From Desulfobulbaceae bacterium (GTDB taxonomy: Bacteria; Desulfobacterota; Desulfobulbia; Desulfobulbales; Desulfurivibrionaceae), in contig DOZO01000025.1 in the NCBI GenBank assembly GCA_003517965.1, forward strand, positions 381 through 11,816: a DNA stretch of 11,436 nt, given 5' to 3'. Shown here in pieces: positions 5,683-11,436 of the stretch. Below the pieces are notes generated by a model. That model was not told the origin of the DNA. It saw only the letters and a list, made by a program, of their open reading frames with translations, and did no database searches. The translations under genes and the position numbers were made by a program. The stretch's first letter is position 1, and each line of letters begins with the position of its first letter.

Positions 5683-6690
5683 ATGAATCGAACTGTCGCG
5701 CATAATACCCATTCTGTCTTTCACCATCTGACTCCGGATACGGTGCTCGGTCTGGTGGAAAAGGCCCTGGACATTCGCTGCACCAACCTTTGTCGGCCTC
5801 TGGCCAGTTATATCAACCGGGTCTACGAGCTGGAGGGTGAGGACGGCGAAGGACTGGTGGTCAAGTTCTACCGGCCTGGGCGCTGGACCAGAGCCGCGCT
5901 GGAAGATGAGCACGAATTTCTCCTTGAGCTTGCCAGCCGGGAGATTCCGGTCATCGCCCCTCTTGTCTTGCAGGGCAATGGCAGCTTAGGCGAGCATGAG
6001 GGGATGTATTTTACCGTGTTTCCCAAATGCGGGGGGCGCAGTTCGGATGAATTCAGCGAGGAGCAGTGGCTGGAGATCGGCCGTCTGCTCGGCCGCACCC
6101 ATGCTGTGGGCGCGGGAAGGATTCCGGAGGGACGGATCACCATGACCCCGGATAAATCTACCCGGCAGCAGGCGGACTATCTCCTGGCCGGGAAAGTGCC
6201 TGTCGATCTTGCCCCGCAATTTGCCGAGTTGACCCAAACCCTGATCGCCGAAATCAGCCCGCTCTTTGCCAATACCGAGCTGATCCGCATCCACGGCGAC
6301 TGCCATTTTTCGAACCTCATCTATCGGCCCGGCGAATCCTTCTATCTGATTGATTTTGACGATATGGCCCTTGGCCCGCCGGTGCAGGATTTCTGGATGC
6401 TGCTGCCTGGTTACCGGGAGGAGACCTTTGCCGAGATCGACCTATTTCTCGAAGGCTACGAGACCTTCCGGGATTTTGACCGGCGAAGCCTGCGGCTGAT
6501 CGAGCCCCTCCGGGCCATGCGTTTTATCCACTATATGGCCTGGTGCGCCTATCAAGTGGCCGAAGAGGGCTTGAGTCGGGTGGCCCCGGATTTCGGCACC
6601 CGCGAGTACTGGCAAAGAGAGCTGTGCGATCTTGCCGAGCAGCTGGAGCGGATCAGAACTGCAATTGAGCCGCCGGGGAATTGGCTTTGA
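5683..6690 (+). CDS. srkA: Stress response kinase A (YihE/RdoA-like)
   Basis: The product has 335 residues, close to the usual 328, with an aminoglycoside-phosphotransferase/choline-kinase fold. Recognisable family segments in order are HHLTPDTVLGLV, ASYINRVYELEGED, VVKFYRPGRWT with the ATP-binding lysine, FTVFPKCGGR, the catalytic loop HGDCHFSNLIY (D206, N211), the metal-binding LIDFDDMALGPPVQDFWMLL (D224), and IEPLRAMRFIHYMAW. In enterobacteria SrkA is a cytoplasmic Ser/Thr protein kinase that protects against envelope and oxidative stress and counteracts MazEF-type death. The nearest Shine-Dalgarno-like GAAGG ends 15 bases before the ATG, so initiation may be weak or depend on readthrough from the ZIP gene 34 bases upstream. 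The start matches the family N-terminus. Confidence 0.93.
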   Translation: MNRTVAHNTHSVFHHLTPDTVLGLVEKALDIRCTNLCRPLASYINRVYELEGEDGEGLVVKFYRPGRWTRAALEDEHEFLLELASREIPVIAPLVLQGNGSLGEHEGMYFTVFPKCGGRSSDEFSEEQWLEIGRLLGRTHAVGAGRIPEGRITMTPDKSTRQQADYLLAGKVPVDLAPQFAELTQTLIAEISPLFANTELIRIHGDCHFSNLIYRPGESFYLIDFDDMALGPPVQDFWMLLPGYREETFAEIDLFLEGYETFRDFDRRSLRLIEPLRAMRFIHYMAWCAYQVAEEGLSRVAPDFGTREYWQRELCDLAEQLERIRTAIEPPGNWL

Positions 6691-6746
6691 GGCGTGGTGG
6701 GTTTGCTGGGCGGATAGATATTTTCCGCGGCCCTAATAACAAAAAG

Positions 6747-7742
6747 TCAGTTTCCGGCAAAACGCCTGCGCACCTCGGCAATCCTGGTCAATGATTGCCG
6801 CACCCTTTCTGTAGAAAGAACTTCGTCTGCAGCTTTTTGCAACAGGGCATGGGCGGCGATGATTTTATGGTGTTCATGGCAGATCAGCAGCATATCCGCC
6901 CCAGCTTTAAAGGCGGCAAGGGCGGCATCTGCTACTGTCCCTTCATTTTCGATAGCCCCCATTTCAAGGTCGTCGGTGATTATCATGCCATTATAGCCAA
7001 GTTCATTTCGGAGCAATCCTTCCAGAATAAGAGGCGACAGGGTGGCGGGCTGGTCTGGATCAAGTTGGGGGTATACGGTGTGTGAGGTCATAATCCCCGC
7101 CACCCCTGCCCGAATCGCCGCGGCAAAAGGGAGCAGATCGCAGGCGCGTAAATCCGCAAGCGAGCGGTCTACCACGGGCAGCACCTTATGGGGATCCAGG
7201 GTTGCGGCGCCCAGACCGGGAAAATGTTTGGCACAGGCGGCCAAGCCGTTTTCTTGCATAAGCGTAATAATCAACGTGCCCAGACGAGCCACCTGCTCTG
7301 GTGCCCCGCCCAAGGAACGCCTTTCCATAAACAGCCCTTGCTCTGTCGGACTTACATCCAGCACCGGGGCCAGATTCATGTTGATCCCCACCGCCAGCAG
7401 CTCGCGCGCGCAGGTTCGGGCATAGTCGGTCAACAGCTCCTCGGCCTGATCGCTTTCCGCAAGCGCTCGTGTATCGGGAAATTCGCTGAAAAAAGGGGCC
7501 TTGAGTCTGGCAACGGTGCCGCCTTCCTGATCAATGGAGATCAGCGGCGCAGGCAGGCCGGCCGCGCGACAGGCAGAGACAAGCCCCAGGCACAGGCTGC
7601 GGATCTGGGCTGGATTTTCGGCATTTCTCTTGAAGAGGATGAAATTATTGATCCCGTATTCCTTAATGAGGTTTCGGGTGGAGTCATCCAGTTCAGTACC
7701 TGGCAGGCCGACCATGAACAGCCCGCCCAGTTCATTCTTCAT
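6747..7742 (-). CDS. nagZ: Beta-N-acetylhexosaminidase NagZ (GH3)
   Basis: This 331-residue glycoside hydrolase family 3 enzyme has no signal peptide, as expected for the cytoplasmic enzyme that removes GlcNAc from 1,6-anhydro-muropeptides during cell-wall recycling. Family motifs in order are GLFMVGLPG, SIDQEGGTVARL (D71), NLAPVLDV, CAKHFPGLGAATLDPHKVLP (K172, H173 and the catalytic D183/H185 dyad loop) and MIITDDLEMGAI with the nucleophile D257. Two positions differ from common NagZ sequences: KHFPGLG where KHFPGHG is frequent, and DPH where DSH is usual; both keep the key residues. The ATG at 7742 has AGAGGACAAC upstream and starts 11 bases after the queC stop, so the two form an operon. 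It converges with srkA across a 56-base gap without a clear terminator. Confidence 0.93.
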   Translation of the reverse strand: MKNELGGLFMVGLPGTELDDSTRNLIKEYGINNFILFKRNAENPAQIRSLCLGLVSACRAAGLPAPLISIDQEGGTVARLKAPFFSEFPDTRALAESDQAEELLTDYARTCARELLAVGINMNLAPVLDVSPTEQGLFMERRSLGGAPEQVARLGTLIITLMQENGLAACAKHFPGLGAATLDPHKVLPVVDRSLADLRACDLLPFAAAIRAGVAGIMTSHTVYPQLDPDQPATLSPLILEGLLRNELGYNGMIITDDLEMGAIENEGTVADAALAAFKAGADMLLICHEHHKIIAAHALLQKAADEVLSTERVRQSLTRIAEVRRRFAGN

Positions 7743-7753
7743 GTTGTCCTCTC

Positions 7754-8446
7754 TTACTGATATTCTACCGGATCAATCCGTCCGGCCTCGGCAAAGCCCT
7801 TGAGTCGCAACAGGCAGCTGTCGCAAGAGCCGCAGGCCCGTCCCCCTTGATCCGGGTCATAACAGCTATGGGTCAGGCCGTAATCTACCCCAAGCTCAAA
7901 CCCCTTTTCGATGATTTCTTTTTTGGTCAATTTAAGGAGCGGGGCATGGACTTGAAAATGGGTTTCCCCTTCCACCCCGGCTCTGGTGGCCAGATTGGCC
8001 ACCTGCTCAAAGGCTTTCAGAAAGTCTGGGCGGCAGTCGGGATAGCCGCTGTAATCCATGACATTAACCCCGATAAAAACGTCGCCCGCGCCCAGCACCT
8101 CGGCCCAGGCCATGGCATAGGAGAGAAAGATGGTATTGCGCCCTGGTACATAGGTGATGGGAATGGAGGCGTTCATCTCCGTCTGGCTGCGATTTTTGGG
8201 TACGGCGGTATCTGTAGTCAAGGCTGAACCACCGATGGCATTAAGATCAAGGCGGAGGATGAGGTGTTGGGTGATCCCCCGGCGGGCGACATTGGCTTTT
8301 GCTCGCTCCAGCTCCACCTGCTGGCGCTGGCCGTAGGCAAAACTCATGCAGCAGCACTCATAGCCATCGGCCATAGCCATGGCCAGAACTGTGGCTGAAT
8401 CAAGTCCGCCGCTCAAGAGCACTACGGCTTTTGGTTTTTCCTGCAT
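7754..8446 (-). CDS. queC: 7-cyano-7-deazaguanine synthase QueC
   Basis: This 230-residue cytoplasmic enzyme converts 7-carboxy-7-deazaguanine, ammonia and ATP to preQ0, a step in making queuosine for tRNA. It carries the PP-loop ATP pyrophosphatase motif LSGGLDSATVLAMA (residues 11-24), YVPGRNTIFLSYAMAWAE, IGVNVMDYSGYPDCRPDFL, and a C-terminal zinc site formed by C195, C205, C208 and C211 in THSCYDP...GGRACGSCDSCLLRLKGF. The length is normal. The start at 8446 has a strong GGGAGG six bases upstream. It is the first gene of a two-gene unit with nagZ; no other queuosine gene is in the window, and no preQ1 riboswitch pattern was seen in its leader. Confidence 0.96.
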   Translation of the reverse strand: MQEKPKAVVLLSGGLDSATVLAMAMADGYECCCMSFAYGQRQQVELERAKANVARRGITQHLILRLDLNAIGGSALTTDTAVPKNRSQTEMNASIPITYVPGRNTIFLSYAMAWAEVLGAGDVFIGVNVMDYSGYPDCRPDFLKAFEQVANLATRAGVEGETHFQVHAPLLKLTKKEIIEKGFELGVDYGLTHSCYDPDQGGRACGSCDSCLLRLKGFAEAGRIDPVEYQ

Positions 8447-8532
8447 TTATATCCTCCCTTGGCCGCAGCCTGCGTCACTTTCTGTTCGCACTCTCTTGCC
8501 AGAGCTGACCGGATCATCTTTTTTTCAGTCAA

Positions 8533-8564
8533 TCTGCTTCTTGTGGAGTATAATCAGAAGCAGA
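8533..8564. repeat. 9-bp inverted repeat flanking a -10 box
   Basis: TCTGCTTCT (8533-8541) and AGAAGCAGA (8556-8564) are exact reverse complements 14 bases apart, with TATAAT between them. It lies in the queC/FlhB-like divergent gap. It could be a dimeric repressor site or a hairpin in a transcript starting upstream. Confidence 0.5.
8549..8554 (+). promoter_or_regulatory. -10 box of the FlhB-like gene, inside an inverted repeat
   Basis: A perfect TATAAT, with CAGTCA (three of six consensus) 17 bases upstream at 8526-8531. It lies in the 14-base loop of a 9-bp inverted repeat (8533-8541 and 8556-8564), which suggests an operator. The predicted start near 8561 gives a leader of about 44 bases. 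Confidence 0.45.
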
Positions 8565-8604
8565 CAATCCCCACTATGTACTCTTTCAACCAGAAAATAT
8601 CATA

Positions 8605-8883
8605 ATGCCAGAAAATCGCATAAAAAAAAAGGCTGTTGCCCTTCGCTACGACACAACCCAGGATGTCGCGCCCAAAGTTATCGCCAAGGGGGCAGGAGAG
8701 ATTGCTGCAAAAATCATCGCCCTGGCCAAAGAGTATGGTATTCCCATCCAGGAAGATGCAGATCTGGTTGAAATTCTGGCCAAACTGGACCTGAATGCGG
8801 ACATCCCTCCGGACACCTACCTGGTGGTGGCTGAAATCCTTGCCTTTATCTACCGGGCTAACACCCGAATGGACACTACCTAA
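8605..8883 (+). CDS. Stand-alone FlhB C-terminal-domain protein (FhlB/FlhX type)
   Basis: This 92-residue soluble protein matches the cytoplasmic C-terminal domain of FlhB/YscU export-switch proteins. It reads KKKAVALRYD, then VAPKVIAKGAGEIAAKI, EYGIPIQEDADLVEIL and DIPPDTYLVVAEILAFIYR. In full FlhB this domain follows the self-cleaving NPTH loop. Here the membrane part is absent and the position of NPTH is taken by RIKKK, so the protein equals the cleaved CC fragment. Similar single-domain proteins (YlqH, FlhX, FhlB-like) occur in flagellated bacteria and can partly replace the FlhB fragment or tune switching of export substrate. The ATG at 8605 fits the domain boundary, but no strong Shine-Dalgarno is seen (CCAGAAAATATCATA). 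It has its own promoter and lies 231 bases before flgF. Confidence 0.85.
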   Translation: MPENRIKKKAVALRYDTTQDVAPKVIAKGAGEIAAKIIALAKEYGIPIQEDADLVEILAKLDLNADIPPDTYLVVAEILAFIYRANTRMDTT

Positions 8884-9065
8884 AAGACAGCCCGTTAGAT
8901 CCAGATCATCACCGCTGGGAAAAATATACCGGCCACCTTGGGAAAGCGTCCATTTTTTTGACGCTCACCTTTCCGCTCCATCCACCCGCCACTTGCCACC
9001 TAACTCCCCGTCTTTATTGAATTGACCGCACCAGCACTACCCGTTTTTCAGCCACCGAGAGGGTT

Positions 9066-9081
9066 AGGCACGTCTTTTGCA
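9066..9081 (+). promoter_or_regulatory. Sigma-54 (-24/-12) promoter of the flgF operon
   Basis: AGGCACGTCTTTTGCA matches the sigma-54 consensus TGGCACGNNNNTTGCW at every fixed base except the first. The GG (9067-9068) and GC (9079-9080) doublets are separated by the required 10 bases. Transcription would start near 9092, leaving about 23 bases before the flgF ATG. Sigma-54 needs an AAA+ activator (FlrC/FleQ-like), whose gene is not in the window. Middle-class rod and hook genes are controlled this way in many Desulfobacterota and gamma-proteobacteria. Confidence 0.85.
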
Positions 9082-9114
9082 TGAATAAGGCGCAAACACA
9101 CAGCGAGGTATGCC

Positions 9115-9840
9115 ATGTTCATCCACAACAGGCTCGGATTACTGGAGGGCGTTGAAACTCTGCTTAACCATGAGCAACGACTAAACCAGGTGACCAACAA
9201 TCTGGCGAATGTTGATACGCCTGGGTTCAAGAAGGAAACGGTCACCTTTGACGAGATGCTCTATCAGGCCACCAGTTCCCGGCAACGGGTCGGCAAGGCT
9301 CTGCGGATCAACACGGTTCATCAGCAGGGCGTTATGCAAAAAACTGACGCACCCCTTGATCTGGCCATTGCCGGGGATGGTTTTTTTCGGGTCGAGACTC
9401 CGGCAGGCATCCGCTATACCAGGGCAGGAAACTTTCAGCGCAACAATGAAGGGCTGTTGGTTACGGCTAATGGTTATCCGGTGCTTAGCGAGTCCGGGCC
9501 CATCACCCTCACCGGCAACAGATTCGACGTGGCCCGCGATGGCAGCATTTCTGTCGATGGTGCCCAGGCGGGTCGTTTGACCGTAGTCAAAGCTGATCCG
9601 CAGGCCCTGAAAAAGGAGGGAGAAAATCTTTTTCGTCTTGAAGACGGGGGGGTGGAAGAGACCTCGCCGAATTTTCAGCTAATGCAAGGACATCTGGAGA
9701 AATCAAATGTCAATACCGTCACAGAAATGACGGAGATGATAGATCTGTACCGTGCCTATGAAGGGCAGCAAAAAATAATCCGGGCCGTGGACGATCTGGA
9801 CGATCTTGCCGTGCGCAGAGTCGGCAGCCTGGCAGGATAA
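9115..9840 (+). CDS. flgF: Flagellar proximal rod protein FlgF
   Basis: The product is a 241-residue rod/hook-family protein. The N-terminal helix carries the family signature QVTNNLANVDTPGFKKE (25-41) and the C-terminal helix ends NTVTEMTEMIDLYRAYEGQQK. Both form the coiled D0 domain that packs in the rod. The middle contains the D1 beta domain with LDLAIAGDGFFRVETPAGIRYTRAG. It is shorter than the following FlgG and lacks the FlgG-specific stretch after the N-terminal helix, which with gene order supports FlgF. It is exported by the flagellar type III system and has no cleavable signal. GAGG lies seven bases before the ATG. It is first in the sigma-54 unit with flgG and flgA. Confidence 0.92.
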   Translation: MFIHNRLGLLEGVETLLNHEQRLNQVTNNLANVDTPGFKKETVTFDEMLYQATSSRQRVGKALRINTVHQQGVMQKTDAPLDLAIAGDGFFRVETPAGIRYTRAGNFQRNNEGLLVTANGYPVLSESGPITLTGNRFDVARDGSISVDGAQAGRLTVVKADPQALKKEGENLFRLEDGGVEETSPNFQLMQGHLEKSNVNTVTEMTEMIDLYRAYEGQQKIIRAVDDLDDLAVRRVGSLAG

Positions 9841-9916
9841 TTAAGTATCAAGGCGCAAGGCACGGCCTTTAACTTTTTACATTTCATCTTTAATCTTTCT
9901 AAAAAAGGGGACTAAC

Positions 9917-10699
9917 ATGATCCGCTCATTATTCTCGGGACGCACCGGCATGACAGGCCAGCAGTTGCAGCTGGACACCATCGCCAACAACCTGGCCAAC
10001 GTCAATACCGCTGGCTTCAAAAAAAGCCGCACCCAATTCGAGGATCTCTATTACCAGGAAATCCGGGCCATGGGCACGCAAACCGCCGATGGCGGCAGGG
10101 TGCCGTCCGGCATTCAGGTCGGCCTGGGTGTTCGTCCCACCTCGGTGCAGAAGATCTTCACCCAGGGCAGCGTGGTCGAAACCGGCAATGATCTGGATTT
10201 GGCCATCGAAGGCGGCGGTTTTTTCAAGGTGGTTCGAGACGGGCTGGATTATTTTACCCGGGCCGGTGCCTTCAGCCTTGATGCCGACGGCAATATGGTT
10301 ACCCAGAATGGTGATCGGCTGCAGCCTGAATTTACCGTACCCGCAGGGGCGGTGAAAATTGACGTCAACAGCAGTGGACTAATAACTGCCAAAGATGCCC
10401 AGCAACAAGTTCTCGCTACGGTTCAGCTCACCCTGACCAACTTTATCAATCCAGGTGGTCTGCGCAGTACCGGATCCAATCTTTTTCAGGAGACCACAGC
10501 CTCCGGCACCCCTATAGAGGCCAACCCCGGAAGCGAAGGCATGGGTACCATCCAGCAGCGTTTTTCGGAAGTTTCCAACGTGGATGTCACCGAGGAACTG
10601 GTTAATATGATCATTACCCAGCGGGCCTACGAGGTAAATTCCAAGTCCGTCACGACTGCGGACAAGCTGCTGGAAGTGGCAAATACCCTGGTTCGTTAA
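9917..10699 (+). CDS. flgG: Flagellar distal rod protein FlgG
   Basis: This 260-residue protein is of typical FlgG length. The N-terminus has LDTIANNLANVNTAGFKKS (19-37). The FlgG-specific segment YYQEIRAMGTQTADGG and RVPSGIQVGLGVRPTS (45-76) follows, then LDLAIEGGGFFKVVRDG. The C-terminal helix has SEVSNVDVTEELVNMIITQ and RAYEVNSKSVTTADKLL. It forms the distal rod that crosses the P and L rings in the periplasm and outer membrane. GGGG lies seven bases before the ATG. The 76-base gap after flgF holds only a weak hairpin, so cotranscription is likely; flgA starts 10 bases downstream. Confidence 0.96.
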   Translation: MIRSLFSGRTGMTGQQLQLDTIANNLANVNTAGFKKSRTQFEDLYYQEIRAMGTQTADGGRVPSGIQVGLGVRPTSVQKIFTQGSVVETGNDLDLAIEGGGFFKVVRDGLDYFTRAGAFSLDADGNMVTQNGDRLQPEFTVPAGAVKIDVNSSGLITAKDAQQQVLATVQLTLTNFINPGGLRSTGSNLFQETTASGTPIEANPGSEGMGTIQQRFSEVSNVDVTEELVNMIITQRAYEVNSKSVTTADKLLEVANTLVR

Positions 10700-10709
10700 A
10701 AGGAACATA

Positions 10710-11436
10710 ATGTCGTTTAGTCTGATGCGTCTGTGTATACCGGTCTTGTTGTTCTCTCTTGCCTGTCCCTTATCTGGACAAACGGCGGAGAGGATCTCGG
10801 CCCCGGAACTTGCTACTTTGGAGAATATCTTCAGCGAGGTTGTGCTTAAGAATTCCCCCTGGCCCAGAGAGGATCTTCAGATCGCCAATTTCAGCGTCCG
10901 TCCGCTGGCGATGGCCTTGCCGACTGGCGCTTTTGACTACCGGATCATCCAGAAGCCAAATGACTTTCGCCCCGGCAAAAAAAATGTCAACCTCGCTATC
11001 CTGCAAGAGGGCCAAGAGCACGGCCAAGTAAAGATGAGCGGCGATTTGCAGCTTTTCGGTCCAGTGGTTAGCACTACAAAACGGTTGAATCGCAACGAGA
11101 TCATCAGTAACGCCGACCTCAGCGTGAAACGGCGCGACATCTCCATGCTTGATGCTGGTCTGGTCAAAGACCCGGAACAGGCAATCGGGAAAAAGCTCAA
11201 ACTTTCCCTCCCGGCCGGAGCCGTTCTCTATACCAAGACCCTTGACGCGCCTCCCCTGGTAAACCGGGGCGAACGGGTAACCATCATGGCTAAATCACAG
11301 GCAATCCAGATCACCGCGCCAGGAGAGGCCAGAAATTCAGGGGCTAAAGGTGAAATAGTTCTGGTCAAGAACCTCAATAGCCGTCGCGAAATCCAGGCCC
11401 GGGTTCTGGATACTGGTCTTGTAGAAACCGAATTCT
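10710..11436 (+). CDS. flgA: Flagellar P-ring assembly chaperone FlgA (right edge cut)
   Basis: The frame is open from the ATG at 10710 to the window edge, 242 codons. It starts with an export signal (MSFSLMRLCIPVLLFSLACP, then LSGQTAE). A domain of about 90 residues follows, then the SAF domain: VSTTKRLNRNEIISNADLSV (120-139) and IGKKLKLSLPAGAVLYTKTL (159-178). It ends with the FlgA signature PPLVNRGERVTIMAKS and LVKNLNSRREIQARVLDTG, normally placed close to the C-terminus, so probably only a few codons are missing. FlgA is a periplasmic chaperone that helps FlgI assemble into the P ring around the rod. AAAGGAACATA provides the ribosome binding site, 10 bases after the flgG stop. The usual next genes, flgH and flgI, would lie beyond the edge. 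A cysteine at 19 does not form a good lipobox. Confidence 0.88.
   Translation, partial: MSFSLMRLCIPVLLFSLACPLSGQTAERISAPELATLENIFSEVVLKNSPWPREDLQIANFSVRPLAMALPTGAFDYRIIQKPNDFRPGKKNVNLAILQEGQEHGQVKMSGDLQLFGPVVSTTKRLNRNEIISNADLSVKRRDISMLDAGLVKDPEQAIGKKLKLSLPAGAVLYTKTLDAPPLVNRGERVTIMAKSQAIQITAPGEARNSGAKGEIVLVKNLNSRREIQARVLDTGLVETEF

Noticed and set aside
6710..6728. GCGGA/TCCGC hairpin between the convergent srkA and nagZ genes
   Set aside because: Five pairs with a nine-base loop and no T-tract on either side; too weak to call a terminator.
8458..8474. Second sigma-54-like site near the queC start (TTGGCCGCAGCCTGCG)
   Set aside because: The GG and GC doublets are nine, not ten, bases apart and the intervening bases do not match.
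8447..8604. preQ1 riboswitch ahead of queC
   Set aside because: No short pseudoknot pattern with the A-rich tail next to the ribosome binding site was seen on the minus strand.
8941..8974. Stem-loop after the FlhB-like gene (AGCGTC/GACGCT plus outer GGAA/TTCC)
   Set aside because: The T-run is in the loop rather than after the stem and the stem has a five-base bulge, so it is not a standard intrinsic terminator; the rest of 8884-9065 shows nothing I can name.
9857..9869. Hairpin AAGGC-ACG-GCCTT between flgF and flgG as a terminator
   Set aside because: Only five pairs and no continuous T-tract directly after it; flgG has no promoter of its own in view, so cotranscription is more likely.

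Overview
The window most resembles a chromosomal segment of a motile, Gram-negative anaerobe, probably a Desulfobacterota (Desulfobulbales-type) relative. This placement is an inference from several things together: a sigma-54-type promoter in front of a rod-gene cluster ordered flgF-flgG-flgA, a P-ring chaperone gene (so an outer membrane), an arsenic operon rich in thioredoxins plus CcdA, and fairly high G+C. No rRNA, tRNA, CRISPR array, transposase or phage gene was seen.

Layout. (1) Positions 1-161 hold the 5' part of a Uma2-family gene on the minus strand, with its own promoter and a 16-bp perfect palindrome in the leader. (2) Positions 162-416 are non-coding and repeat-rich: that palindrome plus two perfectly inverted 32-bp REP-like copies. 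(3) Positions 417-4661, minus strand, form one compact arsenic operon, read arsR, acr3, arsP-like permease, small thioredoxin, an AhpD/CMD-like Cys-tailed protein, exported thioredoxin, ccdA. A palindromic operator lies between the -35 and -10 elements of its promoter. (4) Divergent from it, on the plus strand, are a ZIP/GufA-type metal transporter and an SrkA-type protein kinase. (5) Positions 6747-8446, minus strand, hold queC followed by nagZ. (6) From 8605 on, plus strand, is flagellar DNA: a stand-alone FlhB C-terminal-domain protein, a sigma-54 promoter, then flgF, flgG and flgA, with flgA running off the right edge probably within a few codons of its end.

How the parts work together. 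ArsR senses As(III) through a CVC motif. ACR3 exports arsenite, and the PF03773-type permease probably exports organoarsenicals or a related thiophilic species. The last four genes form a redox relay with one thioredoxin on each side of the membrane, CcdA to carry electrons across, and a small Cys-rich protein whose role is unknown. No arsC-type arsenate reductase is present in the window. The redox half of this operon, and above all the CMD-like protein that has lost the usual CxxC but gained a CC...CC tail, is the least explained part of the window.
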